The notes beneath the pieces are model-generated. The model was not told the DNA's origin. It saw nothing but the letters and a program-made list of their open reading frames with translations, and ran no database searches. Positions 8,488 through 16,882 of a stretch of DNA of 64,000 nucleotides are shown here, one piece after another. The stretch spans positions 2,356,001 to 2,420,000 of the forward strand of contig NZ_CP133188.1 of assembly GCF_030913635.1 (NCBI RefSeq), written 5' to 3'. The stretch comes from Sedimentibacter sp. MB35-C1. GTDB taxonomy: Bacteria; Bacillota; Clostridia; Tissierellales; Sedimentibacteraceae. The position numbers and the translations under genes were made by a program. The first letter of the stretch is position 1. Every line of letters begins with the position of its first letter.

Positions 8488-9342
8488 TTATAAAGTTAAC
8501 ATCATTTCATATTGTCCGATGTGGTGTTCGAAGCCCATCTCATATAAAAAACTAATCAGCGAACTGCATTCTGAATCTACGTTTAGTATGGCAATTTTAT
8601 CTGATTCAGTATTGTTTAATAAATCTGCGATAATACTGGCTGCAATTCCTTTGCGCCTGAAATTTTTATTTACCGCTATCTGAGCTATATCTCCTGTTTT
8701 TCTTTCTATAATTCCGTAACCGGCTAATGTATTGTCTATATATACGACGGAATAGCAGAATAAGTCATGAACTGCATTGATTGAATCTGCAGAATTTTGC
8801 CAAGAGGGATTAAAATCCCAAAATTCACAAAATTCTTTCCAATCGCTTTGGCGTATTTCATCGATATGCTTAACATCGTATATTTGAGAAGCGGTAAAAC
8901 TGCTCTTGTCCAATTTAAAGCATTCAAGTTCACGCACTATTTCAAATTTTGACTTTTTATATAATTCGAATGCCGAAGTATTTGTTTTAATAACTTCCAG
9001 CTGATATTGAGAAACTTCGGATTCTATTAAAAGTGCCTTAATTTGTTTGATTAAATTGCTTGTTATTCCCTGTTTTCTATAACTGCCTGCTACGCCGGTT
9101 CCTACATCATAGGCTGTAAGCTTTCCGTTATAGTTTCGCAACCCGTTTAGAACAAATCCAACCAATTCGTTATTATCAAATGCACCCATTGAAATTTTAG
9201 GGTTGTATCCCCTTCTTGTAAGCATATTCTGAAATTTAACCAAAGGTAAATCAATTTTAACCTGATAGTCGGAGAATGCATTTACAAATGCATTATGTAA
9301 GGTTTTAATTTCAACATTTTTTAATAAATTATAATCAATCAT
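8488..9342 (-). CDS. Double-domain GNAT N-acetyltransferase, GNAT 4 of 5
   Basis: Protein of 284 residues with two GNAT folds in tandem. The N-terminal domain carries a motif A-like YRKQGITSNLI (about 91-101) and TNTSAFELYKKSKF; the C-terminal domain carries FRRKGIAASII. In comparable double GNATs often only one half is catalytic; both acetyl-CoA loops look reasonable here. The ATG at 9342 has AAAGGAAA upstream. It ends 18 bp from the nucleoside phosphorylase gene, suggesting one transcript. Function beyond acyl transfer is unknown. Confidence 0.88.
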   Translation of the reverse strand: MIDYNLLKNVEIKTLHNAFVNAFSDYQVKIDLPLVKFQNMLTRRGYNPKISMGAFDNNELVGFVLNGLRNYNGKLTAYDVGTGVAGSYRKQGITSNLIKQIKALLIESEVSQYQLEVIKTNTSAFELYKKSKFEIVRELECFKLDKSSFTASQIYDVKHIDEIRQSDWKEFCEFWDFNPSWQNSADSINAVHDLFCYSVVYIDNTLAGYGIIERKTGDIAQIAVNKNFRRKGIAASIIADLLNNTESDKIAILNVDSECSSLISFLYEMGFEHHIGQYEMMLTL

Positions 9343-9392
9343 TTTTCCAGTTTCCTTTCAATATAATTTTTATGCTTACTTTAAATCACAGT

Positions 9393-9869
9393 TTACTGTT
9401 CTTTCTTATTGTTTGTGCTGCACCAATCCGGAAGTGAGCCTTTTATTGCCCACCATGACTTTAAGTGGTTATCCGAAAATCCTAATTTTCTGTAAATGTT
9501 TGCAGCTTCCGGGTTATTAGTGTATAAATAGATAAAGCAATCACTATAATGTAAAATAATCTTATTTATTACAGCCATGCCGTAACCTTTGCGTCTTTCC
9601 GAAGGTGTAGTATAAACGTTGGATATGTAAACAGTATTATGATATTTTTCAGCCAGTGCCATGCTTACAGGTTTTCCTAGTACATTATATGCAAAAAACA
9701 TTTTATTTCCGGCAGAAATCTGTTTGTTCAGAAGAATAATACCGTATGTTTTACCGTTATCTTGCTCAATTGCAAGATTAAATTCCTGATCTTTCAAAAT
9801 ATTTCCTGTCATTTTTATATCATATTTACTGATATAATGCGGTTTGATGCAATGTGTATCCAATATCAT
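9393..9869 (-). CDS. GNAT family N-acetyltransferase, GNAT 5 of 5
   Basis: Acetyltransferase-like protein of 158 residues. Motif A appears as RRKGYGMAVINKI and motif B as NNPEAANIYRKLGF near the C terminus. It matches the short C-terminal FR47-type GNAT form. The ATG at 9869 has no convincing ribosome site, so the exact start is uncertain. It is the first gene of the GNAT run in transcription order, 51 bp before the double-GNAT gene. Confidence 0.82.
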   Translation of the reverse strand: MILDTHCIKPHYISKYDIKMTGNILKDQEFNLAIEQDNGKTYGIILLNKQISAGNKMFFAYNVLGKPVSMALAEKYHNTVYISNVYTTPSERRKGYGMAVINKIILHYSDCFIYLYTNNPEAANIYRKLGFSDNHLKSWWAIKGSLPDWCSTNNKKEQ

Positions 9870-9948
9870 TAAATCTATATCAAATTTTCTTATTGAATAA
9901 CAATATTTTTGAAAATAGTCTTTTAAAGCTTCTAGTTTTAATCACTCT

Positions 9949-9971
9949 GAACGGCACAGTAAGTGCCGTTC
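9949..9971. terminator. 9-bp hairpin after the M42 peptidase operon
   Basis: GAACGGCAC (9949-9957) and GTGCCGTTC (9963-9971) form a perfect GC-rich 9-bp stem with a 5-nt loop, 18 bp beyond the last M42 stop codon. The following bases on the minus strand are only moderately T-rich, so terminator strength is doubtful. Confidence 0.5.
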
Positions 9972-9988
9972 CAGCTATACTTTGATTA

Positions 9989-10975
9989 CTATTTTGATGC
10001 TGTGGCACTAACTAGTTTAATACATTCAAGTACGTCTGATTTATTGAAAATCTCTCCGGAAGAATGCAGATTTCTGGTTGGAATTGAAATAACACCGCTT
10101 GGGATTCCTTCTCTTGTTGTGTGTATTGGACCTGCATCTGTTCCTCCAAATTCAAGAACTTCATACTGATATTTTATACTGTGTTCCTCTGCAAGACCTG
10201 TAAGGAGAGTTTTTACTTCCGGATGAGTTATCATTGATTTATCCATTAGTTTAATGGCAGCACCTTCTCCAAGTTTAACATCCATTTTTATTCCATTTTT
10301 TGAGTCGCCTGTTGCGGTAACATCAAGAGCTATAGCTAAATCTGGATTTATGCTGTATCCTGCAGTCTTTGCTCCTCTGCATCCAACCTCCTCTTGAACT
10401 GAAAATACATAGTATACGTCATTATCTGTTTTAGAATGGTTTTTCAATGCTTCTATCAATATGTAACATCCTATTCTGTCATCTGCCGCCTTGCATATTA
10501 CACAATCTTCAGTCTCATAATAATGGGATTGGAAAACGCACATGTCTCCTATCTTGAAGTTGGATTTTACGAAATCCTTTGAAGTTGAAGCAACGTCCAG
10601 AAATAGATTGCTCATCTCAACTTGCTCTTTTTCTTTTACTTTTTCCGAACACACTACACCTTCCATACCGTTGTCAAAGATCATTCTGAGGCCTATTATA
10701 TCTTTTGCATGAATTCCTCCGACATTAGAGAATCTAAGAAATCCTTTTTCATCAACGTGTGTAATAATCAAACCTATTTGATCCATATGTGCGGAAAATA
10801 ATACTTTTTTGCCGTTTCCTTTTTTTCTTGCAATTACATTTCCAAGCACATCAACCTTTATTTCGTCTGCATAATCTTTTATTTCATTTAAAATAAATTC
10901 TCGAACGTTTTTTTCTCGCCCCGAAGGTGAAAAACAATCTGATAGTTTTTTCATTAACTCGCTGTTAAAATTCAT
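9989..10975 (-). CDS. M42 family metallo-aminopeptidase (third of three)
   Basis: Dinuclear metal aminopeptidase/endoglucanase-like protein of 328 residues (FrvX/YsdC/PepA-glutamyl type). Metal-site and catalytic motifs are intact: AHMDQIGL, ADDRIGC, the catalytic QEEVGCRGA, ALDVT and the late LHSSGE His/Glu. These enzymes form large dodecameric tetrahedra that trim N-terminal residues from peptides in the cytoplasm. The ATG at 10975 has AAAGGGG upstream and follows the previous M42 stop by 1 bp. Likely role: peptide utilisation in an amino-acid-fermenting cell. Confidence 0.93.
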   Translation of the reverse strand: MNFNSELMKKLSDCFSPSGREKNVREFILNEIKDYADEIKVDVLGNVIARKKGNGKKVLFSAHMDQIGLIITHVDEKGFLRFSNVGGIHAKDIIGLRMIFDNGMEGVVCSEKVKEKEQVEMSNLFLDVASTSKDFVKSNFKIGDMCVFQSHYYETEDCVICKAADDRIGCYILIEALKNHSKTDNDVYYVFSVQEEVGCRGAKTAGYSINPDLAIALDVTATGDSKNGIKMDVKLGEGAAIKLMDKSMITHPEVKTLLTGLAEEHSIKYQYEVLEFGGTDAGPIHTTREGIPSGVISIPTRNLHSSGEIFNKSDVLECIKLVSATASK

Positions 10976-10976
10976 T

Positions 10977-11990
10977 TTATTCCCCTTTCTGATTCTCTAA
11001 GATTAGTGCCTTTGTAAGGCTTACAACACTGTTATAATCATTTATACTGGCAACACTTGCAGGCGAATGAATGTACCTGCACGGTATTGAAACTGCAACT
11101 GCTTTTGCTCCTTCTTTTGTTTTATGTATTGGTCCGGCGTCATTTCCTCCGGCAGATGATGTTCTGAACTGGTATGAAATATTGTTTTTCAAAGCAATAT
11201 TTTCTACTCTTCGCACTTCTTCGATATCATAAAGCGTTGAATTGTCCATTAATGATAAAGCAGCTCCCATGCCTATACGAGTTACTTTGGAATAGTCTTT
11301 TATCTCAGGCATGTCGGCACATACAGTCCCTTCAAGAACTATGCCATAATCCGGCTCCAGAGCAAAAGCTGCAGTCTGTGCTCCTCTGCACCCCACTTCT
11401 TCCATTACAGTAAATACACCATAAAAGTCAGCATCAAGTTTCATACTTAAAACTTCAAGTAAAGCGCTGCAGCCTGCCCGGTCGTCCAATGCTTTTGCTT
11501 TTATGAGTCCATCGCCAAATTCTACATAATCGCTTTTGAAAACAATATAATCTCCTATGCTTACAAGCTTTTCTGTTTCTGATTTTGAATATGTTCCAAT
11601 GTCTATATAAAGCTTATCTATTGGCAGTGATGTCCCTCTTTCCTCGGAACTCATCAAATGAACAGCTTTTGATCCTATTACTCCGGGAATTTTATTATCT
11701 CCTACCAATACTATCTTTGAGTTTAGAATTCTCTGGTCTATTCCTCCCACAGCCTGAAACTTAATGAAACCGTCAGAATCTATATGAGAAACAATTAACC
11801 CTACTTCGTCCATATGTGCGGCAATCATAATGGTCTTATTTTTTTTACCTTTGTTATGTGCAATAATATTTCCCAGCTTATCAACGTAGTGTTCGCAGCC
11901 AATATCATTTAACTTATTTTTTATATAATTTCTCACTTCATATTCACAACCTGATACGCCGGAAAGTTCAGTTAATTCTTTTAAAAACAT
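10977..11990 (-). CDS. M42 family metallo-aminopeptidase (second of three)
   Basis: Paralog of 337 residues with intact motifs AHMDEVGL, ALDDRAGC, MEEVGCRGA, VLEGT and the late YIHSPAS His. The Glu in VLEGT, against Asp in its neighbours' VLDVD/ALDVT, suggests different substrate preference. The ATG at 11990 has GGAGGAAA upstream, and the gene overlaps the end of the first M42 gene by 10 bp, so translation is probably coupled. Confidence 0.93.
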   Translation of the reverse strand: MFLKELTELSGVSGCEYEVRNYIKNKLNDIGCEHYVDKLGNIIAHNKGKKNKTIMIAAHMDEVGLIVSHIDSDGFIKFQAVGGIDQRILNSKIVLVGDNKIPGVIGSKAVHLMSSEERGTSLPIDKLYIDIGTYSKSETEKLVSIGDYIVFKSDYVEFGDGLIKAKALDDRAGCSALLEVLSMKLDADFYGVFTVMEEVGCRGAQTAAFALEPDYGIVLEGTVCADMPEIKDYSKVTRIGMGAALSLMDNSTLYDIEEVRRVENIALKNNISYQFRTSSAGGNDAGPIHKTKEGAKAVAVSIPCRYIHSPASVASINDYNSVVSLTKALILENQKGE

Positions 11991-13021
11991 AATATTTCCT
12001 CCAAATCAGAATTATCCAGCTCATTTATGAAACGAGCTATTGCCTTGCCAGTTGTCTCAACATCTTTTATATCTATTGTTTCCACAGATGTATGCATGTA
12101 TCGCAGAGGAATGGATAATAGTATGCATGGGACACCCTCTCTGTTTATTTGAACTGCCTCGGTGTCAGTTCCTGTTTTTCCAGGAGATGCCTCATATTGC
12201 ATAGGATAATTGTATGTTTTGCAGACATCAATAAATTTTTTTGTCAATTTCGGATTCAATCTTCCTCCAAAAGCAACTATGGGCCCTTTGCCTAACTTAC
12301 ATGTTTCTGGGGGCATGCCTGGAGCCATTCCAAAATCAACGTCAAGAACAATCCCTATGTCAGGGTTTATTTTATAGCTGGCTGTTGTTGATCCCCTGTA
12401 ACCAGTTTCTTCCTGTGCCGTTGCAGCATAATATATGTTGCTTTTATGTGAAAGTTTTCTTAATTCTTTTGCTGTTTCAAGCATTACCGCTACACATGCT
12501 CGGTCATCCAGCGCTTTTGCTGAGACTATGCTTCCCTGAAGTGATACCGGTTCTCTTTTAACAACAGCTATATCTCCTATACTTACCAATTTCTTAAGTT
12601 TATCATTTGAATATCCGGTATCTATGTATAAATCCTTCAATTCCAGCGGCTTTTTTCTTTCCTCTGCAGAAGTGACGTGAGGAGGTTTGATCCCTATCAC
12701 TCCAAAGACAGTTTCCTTTCCGTATACTGTTATCTCCTGGGCAACCAGAGATGCTGGATTGATACCCCCTATTGATGTGAAGCTTAAAAAACCGTTGTCA
12801 AGTATTTTTGTTACCATCAGCCCAATTTCATCAATGTGTGCTGCTAGCATTATTCTTGTTTCCTTCATACCATCTTGTTTAAATATACAACTGCCCATTT
12901 TATCATTTTCGCAGGAGTCTGTATATGGTTCGAAATATTCTTTCAGCATTTCGGTGCTTGAATGCTCAAATCCGGAAACAAATTGATTAGAGCATGCTTC
13001 AATTAAAAATTGTTTTAACAT
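11981..13021 (-). CDS. M42 family metallo-aminopeptidase (first of three)
   Basis: First gene of the three-peptidase operon, 346 residues. Motifs AHIDEIGL, ALDDRACV, QEETGYRGS, VLDVD and YMHTSVE mark the two-metal active site. The ATG at 13021 has a strong AAAGGAGG site. The three paralogs together may assemble mixed or separate dodecameric particles with complementary specificities, as reported for archaeal M42 (TET) peptidases; that is an inference from the arrangement. Confidence 0.92.
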   Translation of the reverse strand: MLKQFLIEACSNQFVSGFEHSSTEMLKEYFEPYTDSCENDKMGSCIFKQDGMKETRIMLAAHIDEIGLMVTKILDNGFLSFTSIGGINPASLVAQEITVYGKETVFGVIGIKPPHVTSAEERKKPLELKDLYIDTGYSNDKLKKLVSIGDIAVVKREPVSLQGSIVSAKALDDRACVAVMLETAKELRKLSHKSNIYYAATAQEETGYRGSTTASYKINPDIGIVLDVDFGMAPGMPPETCKLGKGPIVAFGGRLNPKLTKKFIDVCKTYNYPMQYEASPGKTGTDTEAVQINREGVPCILLSIPLRYMHTSVETIDIKDVETTGKAIARFINELDNSDLEEILCF

Positions 13022-13087
13022 GTTACCTCCTTTGTAACTAAATTAATAAAAGCTAGCTGTCATTATTACTAATAAATGTAAAAAATA

Positions 13088-13130
13088 GCAATTGAGTAGC
13101 GATTGTTTAACCAATCGCTTAATCAATTGC
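13088..13130 (-). terminator. Terminator after ispH-S1
   Basis: Two stacked 8-bp stems, GCAATTGA/TCAATTGC outside and AGCGATTG/CAATCGCT inside, with a small internal loop. On the minus strand they are followed by TATTTTTT. It closes the cmk-plsC-ispH/S1 transcript upstream of the M42 operon. Confidence 0.8.
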
Positions 13131-13164
13131 CATTCAATTGTTTATCAATCGTTATTGCATTTTA

Positions 13165-15474
13165 TTATTTTAATAAATCTTCAAGTGCAGACCCTATAGA
13201 TTCACCTATTGTAAAGTTTGCTTCTTCCTGCTTGTATGAAGCATCTTCAGTTGCAAAATCATCGCTTTTATTTTCTAGTATTAATGTTAGATTAAGGTTT
13301 TTACCTTTCATATCTACGCCAAGCACTTTTGCGTCTTTTACTTCACCAACTTTGACTACTTGAGCGGGAGTTCTTAGTTTTTCGTTTGAAACTTTCGCAA
13401 TAGGTATAAAGCAGTCTATGTTTCCGTTAGCGCTGACATGGATTCCGTCAAGGAGTATACGAGTAACTTCTACAGGAATTATATCATCTTTTTTAAGGTC
13501 TTTAGCATATTTATCAAAAGGATGTTCAACAAGTTGCTTAAGTCCGAGGCCAACTTTTCTGTCTTTTCTAGTTATATTTAATATCTTAGCTGTAACTTCC
13601 TGACCTTCTTGCAGTACATCTGTAACTTTTTCAGTTCTTGCCCAGTCAAGGTCTTTAATATGAAGCAGGCATTCAATTCCATCTACTTCAACAAAAGCAC
13701 CAAAATCAACAATTCTTGTAACTTTACCTGTTACTACATCTCCTTTTTGGTGTTTATCAAGGAAAATCGCCCAAGGACTTTTTATTGTTGCTTTGTAGCT
13801 TAAGGACATTCTTTTGTTTTCTTTATCTACATTTTTAACTTTTACACTTATCTTATCGCCTGTTTTTAATACATCAGAAGGATGTTTTATCCTTGTCCAA
13901 GCAATTTCATTAATGTGAAGGAGTCCGTCAATTCCATTTATTTCAACAAATGCGCCGTAGTCCTGTAAATTTTTAACTGTTCCTTCGTATATTTCGCCTT
14001 CTTTGATAGTTTCCCAAGCTTCAGCTTCTCTTGCATCTTTTTCTCTTTTTTCAACTGCTCTTGATGTTAAGACCAGCTGTCTTCTTCCTTTTTTATTCTT
14101 AGTCTCTAATATCTGAACCTTAAGAACTTTTCCCACGTATCCGGAAGTATCTACATTCCTTGTAACGGAAATTTGGTTTCTTGGAATAAAACCTTTAATT
14201 CCTTTTACCTTTCCGTAAATTCCGTATTGAGAAGCTTCAATAATAGTAGTCTCTATTTCTGTTCCCTCGGATCTCATTTCTTCTAGCTCTTCCCAAATCT
14301 TTCGTTCTTCAAGAGGTCTTCTAGTTAAAACAACATTTCCATCCTGGTCAGAAATTTTTAATACTTGAGCTTCTATTTCATCTCCCTCTTTTACAACCTG
14401 AGTTAAATCTTGTACTTCTGCAAGGGAAAATTCATCTTTTGTAATTATTCCGTCTGATTTATATTTGATGTTTAATGAAATGGAATCAGGGCTTACATAT
14501 ATAACAGTACCTTTAACTATTTCACCTGTTCTGATATAAGATAATCCACCATAATTTTCAAGCAAATCATGCATTGTACCTTGTTCTGTTTGTTCTGCCT
14601 GTTCTTTCTTTTCAACCTGTTCATTCATGTTGTTATTTAGGTTTTCCAACATATTAATAACCTCCTCAATTATCCAGTCAGGTGCTGATGCTCCTGCGGA
14701 CACTCCCACAATAGTATTTTTATCAATATAGTTATAAGGTATATCCTTATAATTTTCAATTAAGAATGTTTTATGGCAGACTTCCTTGCTAAGTTCATAT
14801 AATTTTTTTGTATTTGAACTATTTTTTCCGCCTATTATTAACATTACATTACATCTAGAAGCAAGTTCAACACATGCTTCCTGTCGTTTAGAAGTAGCAT
14901 TGCAAATTGTGTTATGAATTTCAATATTTGAAAAATTATTTTCGATTATTTTATCTGATATTTTTCTGAATGTATCTGTGTTAAATGTTGTCTGTGATAC
15001 AAGACAGTATTTTTTATCCGGAGAAATATTTATATTTAAAAGCTGTTCGGGTTTATCTATGACGTAAGCTTCATTTTTACACCATCCTAGAATACCCAGA
15101 ACCTCAGGATGGTTTTTATCTCCGGTTATAATTATATCATAACCGTTATTTTTGTATTCTTCAACTATTTTATGTATTTTTTTAACTTTTACACAAGTTG
15201 CGTCAATGACTTCTAAGCTATTTTCTTCCATTTTATCGAAAATATCTTTTCCTACACCATGTGCTCGTATTAATAGTTTTGCATCAGTACTTGGTGGAAT
15301 ATCATCAACTACTACTAAGCCTTTGCTTTTCAATTTGTCTACGACGTATTTATTATGTATTATTTCTCCGTAGCTGTAAAGCTTTTTTTCATTGTCAAGT
15401 ATTTTGTCGGCTTTGTCAACAGCTATTTTAACTCCAGAGCAAAATCCGTTAAACTTTGATATCTCAATTTTCAT
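13165..15474 (-). CDS. ispH: IspH-ribosomal protein S1 fusion (HMBPP reductase + five S1 domains)
   Basis: Fused protein of 769 residues. Residues 1-285 are 4-hydroxy-3-methylbut-2-enyl diphosphate reductase, the last enzyme of the MEP isoprenoid pathway: [4Fe-4S] ligands Cys12, Cys94 and Cys191, with His40, His72 and His122 around the substrate. Residues about 315-735 hold five S1 RNA-binding repeats, the third and fourth the most canonical (YGAFVEINGIDGLLHI, FGAFVEVDGIECLLHI). This fusion is known from Clostridia. A low-complexity Glu/Gln linker joins the parts near 286-300. The gene follows plsC and cmk; the cmk-ispH/S1 linkage mirrors cmk-rpsA in other bacteria. Whether the S1 half binds the ribosome is not shown. 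Confidence 0.96.
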   Translation of the reverse strand: MKIEISKFNGFCSGVKIAVDKADKILDNEKKLYSYGEIIHNKYVVDKLKSKGLVVVDDIPPSTDAKLLIRAHGVGKDIFDKMEENSLEVIDATCVKVKKIHKIVEEYKNNGYDIIITGDKNHPEVLGILGWCKNEAYVIDKPEQLLNINISPDKKYCLVSQTTFNTDTFRKISDKIIENNFSNIEIHNTICNATSKRQEACVELASRCNVMLIIGGKNSSNTKKLYELSKEVCHKTFLIENYKDIPYNYIDKNTIVGVSAGASAPDWIIEEVINMLENLNNNMNEQVEKKEQAEQTEQGTMHDLLENYGGLSYIRTGEIVKGTVIYVSPDSISLNIKYKSDGIITKDEFSLAEVQDLTQVVKEGDEIEAQVLKISDQDGNVVLTRRPLEERKIWEELEEMRSEGTEIETTIIEASQYGIYGKVKGIKGFIPRNQISVTRNVDTSGYVGKVLKVQILETKNKKGRRQLVLTSRAVEKREKDAREAEAWETIKEGEIYEGTVKNLQDYGAFVEINGIDGLLHINEIAWTRIKHPSDVLKTGDKISVKVKNVDKENKRMSLSYKATIKSPWAIFLDKHQKGDVVTGKVTRIVDFGAFVEVDGIECLLHIKDLDWARTEKVTDVLQEGQEVTAKILNITRKDRKVGLGLKQLVEHPFDKYAKDLKKDDIIPVEVTRILLDGIHVSANGNIDCFIPIAKVSNEKLRTPAQVVKVGEVKDAKVLGVDMKGKNLNLTLILENKSDDFATEDASYKQEEANFTIGESIGSALEDLLK

Positions 15475-16063
15475 AATTGTACCTGCCGCTCAGACCGTAT
15501 ATATCCTGCAATATTTTTTTGCCTATTTTCGAATAAGTTTCAGAATTTATTTTACCTTCAATATTTTCAAAATAATTTTTTTCTTCTCCAAAAAATATTT
15601 CAATTTTCCCTCTGAATTTATACGATCCCTTTATATAAAAAGGAATAATATTAGATTTGGCTTTATTGGCTATTAGCCCAATTCCTGGTTTAGCATTGTT
15701 CTCGTCATAATTTTTTACTCTTGTACCTTCAGGAAATATTCCTAGAACTTCATTGCTTTTTAAGACAGATAAGGAACTTTTAATAGCAGACATTGAAACT
15801 CCTCCTCTATCAACTGGAAATGCTCCAAGTTTCTTAAACAAAAATCCAAGAATTTTATTATCGAACAATTCCTTTTTCCCCATAAAATGAATCTGTCTTT
15901 TAGATGATACTGCTAGAATAACAGGATCTATCATTGAAATATGATTGCCGCACGCAATTAATGCTCCGTTTGTGTTATCTATTCTGTCTTTATTATGTAT
16001 TTCCAAATCAAAAGCAATAAATACCAAGAACTTTAATATTGTAACAATAATCCTATAAAACAT
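15464..16063 (-). CDS. plsC: 1-acyl-sn-glycerol-3-phosphate acyltransferase
   Basis: Membrane-associated enzyme of 199 residues that makes phosphatidic acid from lysophosphatidic acid in phospholipid synthesis. The catalytic HX4D motif appears as GNHISMIDP and the glycerol-phosphate motif as FPEGTRVK. An N-terminal hydrophobic stretch (YRIIVTILKFLVFIAF) anchors it. The ATG at 16063 has GGAGG at 16069-16073; a longer TTG start at 16087 is less likely because it would contain that site. It overlaps the end of cmk by 11 bp and the start of ispH-S1 by 11 bp. Confidence 0.93.
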   Translation of the reverse strand: MFYRIIVTILKFLVFIAFDLEIHNKDRIDNTNGALIACGNHISMIDPVILAVSSKRQIHFMGKKELFDNKILGFLFKKLGAFPVDRGGVSMSAIKSSLSVLKSNEVLGIFPEGTRVKNYDENNAKPGIGLIANKAKSNIIPFYIKGSYKFRGKIEIFFGEEKNYFENIEGKINSETYSKIGKKILQDIYGLSGRYNYEN

Positions 16064-16712
16064 TGCTTCCTCCAATGATGTCGACAATAGCTTTTACTAC
16101 ATCATCCAAATTCATATTTGTTGTATCTATTAAAATTGCATCATCTGCTTTTACCAAGGGAGAAATCGATCTTGTTCTGTCATTTATATCGCGTTTTTTA
16201 AGATCTCTAAGTACATTTTCGAAATTAACATTATTTCCACCTTCAACAATTTGATTGTATCTCCTTTTGGCTCGTGTGGTTTCAGATGCGGTAATAAAAA
16301 ACTTAAAGTCTGCATTGGGAAAAACTTTAGTTCCTATATCTCTTCCATCCATAACTACGTTCTTATGGCCAGCTATTTTTCTTTGAAGTTCTACCATTTT
16401 AATGCGTACATTTTTCAGTGTGGAAATTTTAGATGCGCCAATTGATATATTTTCATCTCTTATTAAATTTTCTACATTTTTATTGTCTAGATATATACTG
16501 TTATTGTTGTAGTCAATTGTTGTGTTTTCAAGCATTTTGTCAATTAAATTTTCGTTGGATTTATTGATTTCATAATTGCACTCACAAGCTTTTAGCGCAA
16601 GAGCTCTATACATTGCTCCAGTATCTACATACTCAAAGCCTAATTTTTGGCTCAACAATTTTGCAACAGTGCTTTTACCTGCTCCTGAAGGACCGTCTAT
16701 GGCGATTATCAT
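16053..16712 (-). CDS. cmk: Cytidylate kinase
   Basis: Phosphorylates CMP and dCMP with ATP in pyrimidine nucleotide salvage and supply. The 219-residue protein shows the P-loop GPSGAGKST (6-14), VDTGAMYRA, MDGRDIGTKVFPNADFKFF and the RSISPL substrate segment, all diagnostic. Normal family length. The ATG at 16712 follows GAAAGGAA. First gene of the cmk-plsC-ispH/S1 operon, with a sigma-A-type promoter 40-70 bp upstream. Confidence 0.97.
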   Translation of the reverse strand: MIIAIDGPSGAGKSTVAKLLSQKLGFEYVDTGAMYRALALKACECNYEINKSNENLIDKMLENTTIDYNNNSIYLDNKNVENLIRDENISIGASKISTLKNVRIKMVELQRKIAGHKNVVMDGRDIGTKVFPNADFKFFITASETTRAKRRYNQIVEGGNNVNFENVLRDLKKRDINDRTRSISPLVKADDAILIDTTNMNLDDVVKAIVDIIGGSNVL

Positions 16713-16751
16713 ATGGTATTCCTTTCATGATAATTTAATAAATACTTAACT

Positions 16752-16780
16752 ATTATATTACAATTTTAAAAATATAACAA
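16752..16780 (-). promoter_or_regulatory. Sigma-A promoter for cmk operon
   Basis: On the minus strand -35 TTGTTA (16775-16780) and -10 TATAAT (16752-16757) are separated by 17 bp, and the -10 box is perfect. A transcript would start near 16745 and reach the cmk ATG after about 33 nt. Confidence 0.65.
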
Positions 16781-16815
16781 CAAATTTTTTAGTTAAAAAA
16801 CAATGGCAAATTTTT

Positions 16816-16864
16816 GGGGACGGTTCTTTCGGAGACTGATTTCAGCCTTAAAAGAACCGTCCCC
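16816..16864. repeat. REP-like palindrome GGGGACGGTTCTTT...AAAGAACCGTCCCC
   Basis: Perfect 14-bp inverted repeat (16816-16829 and 16851-16864) around 21 nt that contain a smaller CTGA-TT-TCAG stem. The GC-rich GGGGACGGTTCTTT end is unlike the flanking AT-rich DNA. The same type of palindrome is, to my knowledge, scattered in many Firmicutes genomes in association with IS200/REP-associated tyrosine transposases. It sits between cmk and the RpiR-type gene and may also act as a bidirectional terminator. Confidence 0.7.
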
Positions 16865-16882
16865 ATAGGGTGTCCACTAATG

